Below, one piece after another: positions 62,179 to 64,000 of a stretch of DNA of 64,000 bases; position 1 is the stretch's first letter; the number at the start of each line of letters is the position of its first letter. The position numbers were made by a program, and so were the translations under genes. A model generated the notes under the pieces. That model saw nothing but the letters and a program-made list of their open reading frames with translations. It was not told the DNA's origin and did not search any database. Source of the DNA: Brevibacillus fluminis (lineage in GTDB: Bacteria > Bacillota > Bacilli > Brevibacillales > Brevibacillaceae); assembly GCF_003710825.1 (NCBI RefSeq), contig NZ_RHHQ01000028.1, positions 62,001 through 126,000 of the forward strand. Reading direction: 5' to 3'.

Positions 62179-63369
62179 TTATGATGCATGATCGTTTTTT
62201 GCTTTAGCGTGATTAGTCAAAATACCACTTGCTATAAAAGAGAACAACGAACCGGCAAAGCATATAGCCGCAAATATGCCTACGGCGGAAAAACCGTTAT
62301 ATGTCGCATAAATCAAGCCGGCGAACCAAGAGCCGAGTGTTGTCGCAGCGTACATGATCGAATTGGCCAAGCTAGAGATCGTACCACGAATTGTCGGATT
62401 TAATGAATTCAGCATTCCCATTATGAGTGGAAAGACGATACCCATGTTTGCGAATATGAAAAAGTATATCCCTTCGAAGGACGCAACCGATGGCAGGAGA
62501 GGCAAAGTAATAAAACATGCAACAGAGACGAGAATGCCCACAACCATCGTATTGAAACGATTCAACATTTTGATCACATAAGCACCGCTAAAGCTTCCCA
62601 CTAAATTCCCTAGGCCAAGAAAAAACATGACATACCCCACTTGATCAACCGAAAGATGAAAGCGGTCCGTCATCCATTTTCCAATGAAAGAAAAGGCAGC
62701 AAAAAATCCACATTGAAATAAGAAATGAGCTAGAAAAGCTCTTCTCGCGATTCGGCTTGTCAATAGCGGGACGTATCTTTTAAATATCGGAAGCTTGGTT
62801 CTTTGGTCTTGATTCGGTTTCATTTCGGGCAAAGCATAGGGGATGAATATCGCCACCAACAACGAGCACGCACCGATTGTAAAAAAAGGATAAGACCAAT
62901 GGGTTGCAGCAAGAAGACCTCCAATCGGTATGCCGAACGCTTGGGAAGCAGCCAAGCCTGCCATTACGATTCCAGAAACTTTGGCGGTCTTTGCTGCAGG
63001 GAACAGAGCAGGAATAGAGGCCCAGACTTGCGGCGCTGTGAATGCTGCGCTGACTCCGGCTAAAAATCGGAATAAAAACATCGTCCAAAATCCTGTCGCA
63101 AAGCCGCATAAAATGGTTGAAACCGAGAAGCAAACCATGCCGGAAACCATTACTTTTTTGCGATCCCATCCATCGGAAAGCGGTCCGGCTATTAGAGCAA
63201 AAATGGCATATCCCAACGCATATGCACCGACCATCCAACCGGCATATTCGGTCGGGATATGAAACAATTTCTGAAGAGTGGGGATGAGTGGAGAAATCAA
63301 AAATGTATCCGTACCAATAACAAACATAATGAGAAAAAATAAAGCTGCTAATCGAATCATGAGATTCAT
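62179..63369 (-). CDS. MFS transporter (12-TM, AraJ/PbuE-like)
   Basis: A 396-residue transporter with 12 TM helices: FLISPLIPTLQKLFHIP at TM1, motif A-like GPLSDGWDRKKVMVSGM and a motif C-like IVMAGLAASQAFGIPIGGLL. It is of the drug or nucleoside/sugar efflux type. It follows the ArsR gene by 69 bases in the same direction. The DNA is more AT-rich than the rest of the window, suggesting transfer. Confidence 0.9.
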   Translation of the reverse strand: MNLMIRLAALFFLIMFVIGTDTFLISPLIPTLQKLFHIPTEYAGWMVGAYALGYAIFALIAGPLSDGWDRKKVMVSGMVCFSVSTILCGFATGFWTMFLFRFLAGVSAAFTAPQVWASIPALFPAAKTAKVSGIVMAGLAASQAFGIPIGGLLAATHWSYPFFTIGACSLLVAIFIPYALPEMKPNQDQRTKLPIFKRYVPLLTSRIARRAFLAHFLFQCGFFAAFSFIGKWMTDRFHLSVDQVGYVMFFLGLGNLVGSFSGAYVIKMLNRFNTMVVGILVSVACFITLPLLPSVASFEGIYFFIFANMGIVFPLIMGMLNSLNPTIRGTISSLANSIMYAATTLGSWFAGLIYATYNGFSAVGIFAAICFAGSLFSFIASGILTNHAKAKNDHAS

Positions 63370-63438
63370 CTTCTCCTATCGTTATTAGTTTCGTTGTTCA
63401 AAAACTTTTTAACTAATGAAGAAAAAAAGAATTTCTTT

Positions 63439-63729
63439 CTACAACGTATCAAGAAATCCCGGCAAGTAAGATTCAAAGGTCTCCATGTCGATACTCGTAT
63501 ACTTCGTTTGAGCTTCTTTTCGTACCTTAATCAGTTTCGCCTCCCGTAAAGTACGCAAATGATACGAAGTATTCGACTTCGAAGTATTGCAAATGTCCCC
63601 AACTTCTCCGCAATTCATCTCCTTTTTATTGGCGTATAGAACTCGTATGATCTCCAATCTTGTCTCATCAGCTAATGCTTGAAACATTTTGACCCTGTGC
63701 TCATTATTCAATGGTTTTTGAGTAGTCAT
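63439..63729 (-). CDS. ArsR-family winged-helix regulator
   Basis: A 96-residue repressor with the ArsR HTH (MFQALADETRLEIIRVL, then VGDICNTSKSNTSYHLRTLREAKLIKVRKE). The ELCxC metal-site motif of arsenic or cadmium sensors is absent, although single Cys residues (NCGEVGDIC) lie nearby. It probably represses the MFS gene downstream. A fourth repeat copy lies upstream of its promoter. Confidence 0.9.
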   Translation of the reverse strand: MTTQKPLNNEHRVKMFQALADETRLEIIRVLYANKKEMNCGEVGDICNTSKSNTSYHLRTLREAKLIKVRKEAQTKYTSIDMETFESYLPGFLDTL

Positions 63730-63814
63730 AAAACCATTGTACTAAGATGTTGCTACAAATCAAGTCATATTCTCCGATTTCTAAGTGAGATATTTTGAGG
63801 TACGAAGTTACCCC

Positions 63815-64000
63815 CGCAGCAAAGGGATTTTCCGAAAAAAAGCGGCACGCAGCCTTGGCAATGCCCGCCAGGCGGAGTGGAAAAAGGGAAACGTCTTTCG
63901 CGCCACACATACTTCCATGAGATGCTTCCGCCGCGCAGCGTGTGACTTTGGGGCGCGGTTACCCTTTTTGCGCGGAGCCGTTCTCCCCGATCCCCAGCAG
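63815..64000 (+). repeat. Structured intergenic repeat, copy 4 of 4 (cut by window end)
   Basis: The left arm begins GGGATTTTCCG at 63824. Inner arms AAAAAGGGAAAC (63881-63892) and GTTACCCTTTTT (63958-63969) pair with one mismatch. CGCGCC/GGCGCG closes the core, which reads CCGCCGCGCAGCGTGTG. The right outer arm lies beyond the window. It has the same orientation as the other copies and lies upstream of the ArsR gene. Confidence 0.8.

Noticed and set aside
1..64000. CRISPR arrays, tRNA or rRNA genes, prophage, transposases
   Set aside because: None recognisable on either strand; the only multi-copy DNA is the structured intergenic repeat.

Overview
The window looks like a chromosomal segment of a Gram-positive, endospore-forming member of the Paenibacillaceae, most like Brevibacillus. 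This is inferred from a gerA-type germination operon with a forespore-type promoter, strong AGGAGG ribosome sites, frequent ATGA stop/start overlaps, TTG/GTG starts, a GlnK/GlnL-type two-component pair and moderately GC-rich DNA. No rRNA, tRNA, CRISPR array, prophage or intact insertion sequence is visible.

Layout. 1-4 kb: the end of a molybdopterin oxidoreductase, a large KP-43-like secreted protease and a decayed nitrilase fragment. 4-10 kb: two similar OmpR-type two-component systems flanking an ABC exporter. 10-21 kb: small transport, resistance and regulatory cassettes (LysE, a MerR-SRPBCC-MFS operon, an ECF41 sigma factor beside a broken oxidoreductase, an SDR, an Lrp regulator with an AhpD-like neighbour, LysR/MFS, tag). 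20.7-26 kb: a small membrane protein and the gerA operon, divergent from a lipoprotein deacetylase. 26-28 kb: a chemoreceptor. 28-36.6 kb: a sigma-54 activator followed by a GGGAT-rich dyad region, a consensus sigma-54 promoter and an operon for M20 hydrolase, SDR, glutamine-synthetase-like ligase, aldehyde dehydrogenase and APC permease. 37-39.7 kb: a galactitol-type PTS operon with a frameshifted EIIC. 40-45.2 kb: a second sigma-54 module, with activator plus nitrilase-like protein lacking its catalytic Cys divergent from a sigma-54 promoter serving DUF3311, a sodium/solute symporter and an HDAC-family deacetylase. 45.3-59.4 kb: mixed metabolic and regulatory genes, including a MocR/EamA pair, a DCC-DoxX-microprotein operon and GlnKL beside a dicarboxylate/glutamate symporter. 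59.4-64 kb: a WG-repeat protein and an AT-rich ArsR-MFS cassette.

The two sigma-54 modules look like catabolic systems for nitrogen compounds. The first has the parts for gamma-glutamylation of an amine or amino alcohol, oxidation, and release by a hydrolase. The second could import and deacetylate an acetylated amine. Substrates are inferred from gene content only.

The most unusual feature is a repeat of about 235-240 bp present four times in the same orientation (6.2, 26.0, 36.6 and 63.8 kb). Its nested inverted repeats differ in sequence between copies yet remain complementary, as expected for a conserved RNA or cruciform fold. I do not recognise it as a described family.
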